8,468 nt of DNA from DASWIV01 sp036397475 (lineage in GTDB: Bacteria; JAJVIF01; JAPKYR01). The stretch is from NCBI GenBank assembly GCA_036397475.1, contig DASWIV010000276.1:1-8468 (forward strand). The letters run 5' to 3'. The position numbers and the translations under genes were made by a program. A model generated the notes under the pieces. It worked only from the letters and a program-made list of their open reading frames with translations, had not been told where the DNA came from and made no database searches. This document shows positions 7,766-8,468 of the stretch, one piece after another. Position 1 is the stretch's first letter; the number at the start of each line of letters is the position of its first letter.

Positions 7766-7794
7766 TTGCGAAAAAGGCTGATTCGTGATATACT
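7766..7794 (+). promoter_or_regulatory. Sigma70-type promoter of the small helical protein gene
   Basis: A TTGCGA -35 (7766-7771), a 17-base spacer and a TATACT -10 (7789-7794) with an extended TGA just before it (7786-7788). This is the best promoter in the window. Transcription would begin near 7801, leaving a leader of about 155 nt before the ATG at 7956. Confidence 0.6.
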
Positions 7795-7835
7795 TAGATT
7801 GTAATAAGTCATTATAAAACACTATAAAAGACTTA

Positions 7836-7931
7836 TTGGACAATTTCTCGGATTGGTTAACTGAAAAACTTCTAAAATCTGTATCAGGGCGGGTCCAAAC
7901 TGCATCGAAGAAGATGAAGGACCGCTGGTAA
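7836..7931 (+). CDS. Possible 31-residue leader peptide (uORF)
   Basis: A frame open from 7818 to the TAA at 7929-7931 reads like a genuine amphipathic helix, e.g. D-N-F-S-D-W-L-T-E-K-L-L-K-S-V, with a basic tail ending K-K-M-K-D-R-W. The only usual start upstream is TTG at 7836; there is no SD and the TTG overlaps the 3' arm of the leader hairpin. The stop lies in the loop of the hairpin next to the 103-codon gene's SD, so translating it would alter that structure. It could also be an accidental open frame; the missing ATG and SD are the main objections. Confidence 0.2.
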   Translation: MDNFSDWLTEKLLKSVSGRVQTASKKMKDRW

Positions 7932-7943
7932 CTACGGGGGTCC

Positions 7944-7948
7944 GGAGG
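7944..7948 (+). promoter_or_regulatory. Strong Shine-Dalgarno site
   Basis: GGAGG sits seven bases before the ATG at 7956. It is the only near-perfect SD among the complete genes here and fixes the start of the small gene. It abuts the 3' arm (7939-7943) of a possible hairpin. Confidence 0.85.
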
Positions 7949-7955
7949 AATTAAA

Positions 7956-8267
7956 ATGTACCAGGTCACAGAAGGAGCTGTTGAGAGAGTAAGCGAAGAG
8001 CTTGTACGCTCACGCTATAACCTCAAAGAGCTTTTCAACCGTATCAAACGCGAAAATCCAAAAGTAGCAGAATACGTCAAATCTCAGGCTGACAAATCGA
8101 AGCATCCGATGGAAGTCTACGGCACTGGAATAGTTGTCTATCTTCTTCTTCGCATGCAACATGATATCGAGGAAGAAGGGATGGTTCGAGTCAGCGACGA
8201 GGAAGTCGAGCAGTTCAGAGAATTTCTAGATGAATCTGATCTGAGCGATCTCTTCGGGGACAAGTAA
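7956..8267 (+). CDS. Small helical acidic protein, unknown family
   Basis: A 103-residue protein that I do not recognise. It has no signal peptide, no cysteine and no tryptophan. Helical prediction by eye: a charged amphipathic helix at about 5-33; a short helix at 35-47; a more hydrophobic core (about 54-69) with Y-G-T-G-I-V-V-Y-L-L-L; and an acidic tail (72-103) rich in Glu/Asp, ending D-L-S-D-L-F-G-D-K. The hydrophobic run is too short and polar-flanked for a confident membrane segment, so it is more likely the packed core of a soluble protein or an oligomer interface. It has a strong promoter, long leader, clear SD and its own terminator, so it is an independent monocistronic gene and probably well expressed. 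It lies about 90 bp before a parS site and rsmG, in the place where mnmG is often found. A role in replication or segregation is only positional guesswork. Confidence 0.85.
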   Translation: MYQVTEGAVERVSEELVRSRYNLKELFNRIKRENPKVAEYVKSQADKSKHPMEVYGTGIVVYLLLRMQHDIEEEGMVRVSDEEVEQFREFLDESDLSDLFGDK

Positions 8268-8294
8268 GTCGCATGAATAAAATACTCCTCCTCC

Positions 8295-8320
8295 AAGGAA
8301 CTGCTTCCCGGCAGTTCCTT
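8295..8320 (+). terminator. Hairpin terminator of the small helical protein gene
   Basis: A perfect 10-bp stem, AAGGAACTGC (8295-8304) with GCAGTTCCTT (8311-8320), has a 6-base loop and is followed by AATTTATATT. The T-run is short and broken, so efficiency is uncertain, but position 27 bp after the stop codon and stem quality fit an intrinsic terminator separating this gene from rsmG. Confidence 0.7.
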
Positions 8321-8339
8321 AATTTATATTAAGTTAGAT

Positions 8340-8355
8340 TGTTTCACGTGAAACA
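8340..8355. promoter_or_regulatory. parS chromosome-partition site (ParB binding site)
   Basis: TGTTTCACGTGAAACA is a perfect 16-bp palindrome identical to the canonical bacterial chromosomal parS. ParB (Spo0J) loads here as a CTP-dependent clamp, spreads, and recruits condensin, while ParA moves the origin region. The last base is also the A of the rsmG start codon, so the site occupies the place where an SD would be. parS sites cluster near the replication origin. As RNA, the site could fold as a 6-bp hairpin with an ACGU loop next to the start codon. Confidence 0.93.
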
Positions 8356-8468
8356 TGCGCCGTGAATTCGAAATATATACAGACCTCCTCCTTAAATGGA
8401 ACCAGCGTATCGGATTCACTAAATACTCCACAAAAGAAATAATCCACGAGAAATTAATCCAGCCATCC
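8355..8468 (+). CDS. rsmG: 16S rRNA (guanine-527-N7)-methyltransferase, N-terminal part
   Basis: The first 38 codons of a gene cut by the right edge. The segment L-L-L-K-W-N-Q-R-I (11-19) followed by F-T and E-I-I (28-30) matches the N-terminal helix of RsmG (GidB), which methylates G527 of 16S rRNA using S-adenosylmethionine. The methyltransferase core lies outside the window, and the usual N-L-T is G-F-T here, so the call rests on a short match plus context: a parS site directly upstream, as expected for rsmG-parA-parB loci. The ATG at 8355 is forced by an in-frame stop at 8349-8351. No SD exists, because parS fills that space. The promoter is not clear; a TATATT at 8325-8330 lacks a -35. 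Confidence 0.68.
   Translation, partial: MRREFEIYTDLLLKWNQRIGFTKYSTKEIIHEKLIQPS

Larger units (their letters stand above)
7803..7955 (+). promoter_or_regulatory. Structured 5' leader with alternative pairings near the SD
   Basis: The leader begins with an 8-bp stem, AATAAGTC (7803-7810) with GACTTATT (7830-7837), enclosing a second stem TTATA (7812-7816) with TATAA (7823-7827). Further on, GGACC (7919-7923) can pair either with GGTCC upstream (7892-7896, extended by GC/GC across a bulge) or with GGTCC downstream (7939-7943). The two pairings exclude each other, and the second ends directly before the GGAGG SD. This is the layout of a translational switch or attenuator. It matches no riboswitch class I recognise, and five-base complements can occur by chance. 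Confidence 0.35.

Noticed and set aside
7914..7931. ATG-led five-codon peptide M-K-D-R-W just before the SD
   Set aside because: It is the tail of the longer open frame 7818-7931 in the same phase and has no SD of its own.
7591..7969. Minus-strand ORFs of 73 and 87 codons in the divergent intergenic region
   Set aside because: They overlap the promoter, leader and SD of the small gene, lack start signals, and show no recognisable protein pattern.
8273..8332. Small ORF of 19 codons beginning M-N-K-I-L-L-L after the 103-codon gene
   Set aside because: It runs straight through the terminator hairpin, has no SD, and its sequence is explained by the stem arms.

Overview
This 8.5 kb window is bacterial and gene-dense. 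It holds five complete genes and one gene cut by the right edge. No phage, transposon, CRISPR or rRNA/tRNA gene is visible. A lipobox signal peptide points to a diderm-type bacterium, but I cannot name the phylum. Only the 103-codon gene has a strong Shine-Dalgarno (SD) sequence. The others have weak ones or none.

Left block (158-5150, + strand): galT (galactose-1-phosphate uridylyltransferase) is followed after 23 bp by a cytoplasmic GH57 alpha-glucan hydrolase or transferase, which looks like one transcription unit. After 83 bp comes a secreted lipoprotein 5'-nucleotidase / UDP-sugar hydrolase. The shared theme is sugar nucleotides and glucan: the GH57 enzyme would act on internal alpha-glucan, GalT would exchange hexose-1-phosphate with UDP-sugar, and the lipoprotein would hydrolyse nucleotides or UDP-sugars outside the inner membrane. 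A palindrome overlaps an extended -10 upstream of galT, and a reasonable divergent promoter points off the left edge.

Middle block (5151-7517): the nucleotidase gene converges on a 761-codon minus-strand gene for a membrane-anchored, NHL-like beta-propeller protein. The 81-bp gap holds two back-to-back hairpins with TCC (minus strand GGA) triloops. It also holds an 18-bp tandem duplication that copies the 3' end of the propeller gene, stop codon included. The central part of that gene is clearly more AT-rich than its 3' half.

Right block (7518-8468): a 438-bp divergent intergenic region carries several short dyads and a good promoter. It also contains a leader of about 155 nt with alternative pairings next to a strong SD. 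It precedes a 103-residue helical protein I do not recognise. That gene ends at a hairpin terminator. Twenty bases further on is a perfect 16-bp parS palindrome whose last base is the A of the start codon of a partial rsmG gene. rsmG and parS usually lie near parA/parB and the replication origin, so the right edge is probably origin-proximal. The most distinctive parts are the parS/rsmG start overlap, and the small unknown gene with its structured leader.
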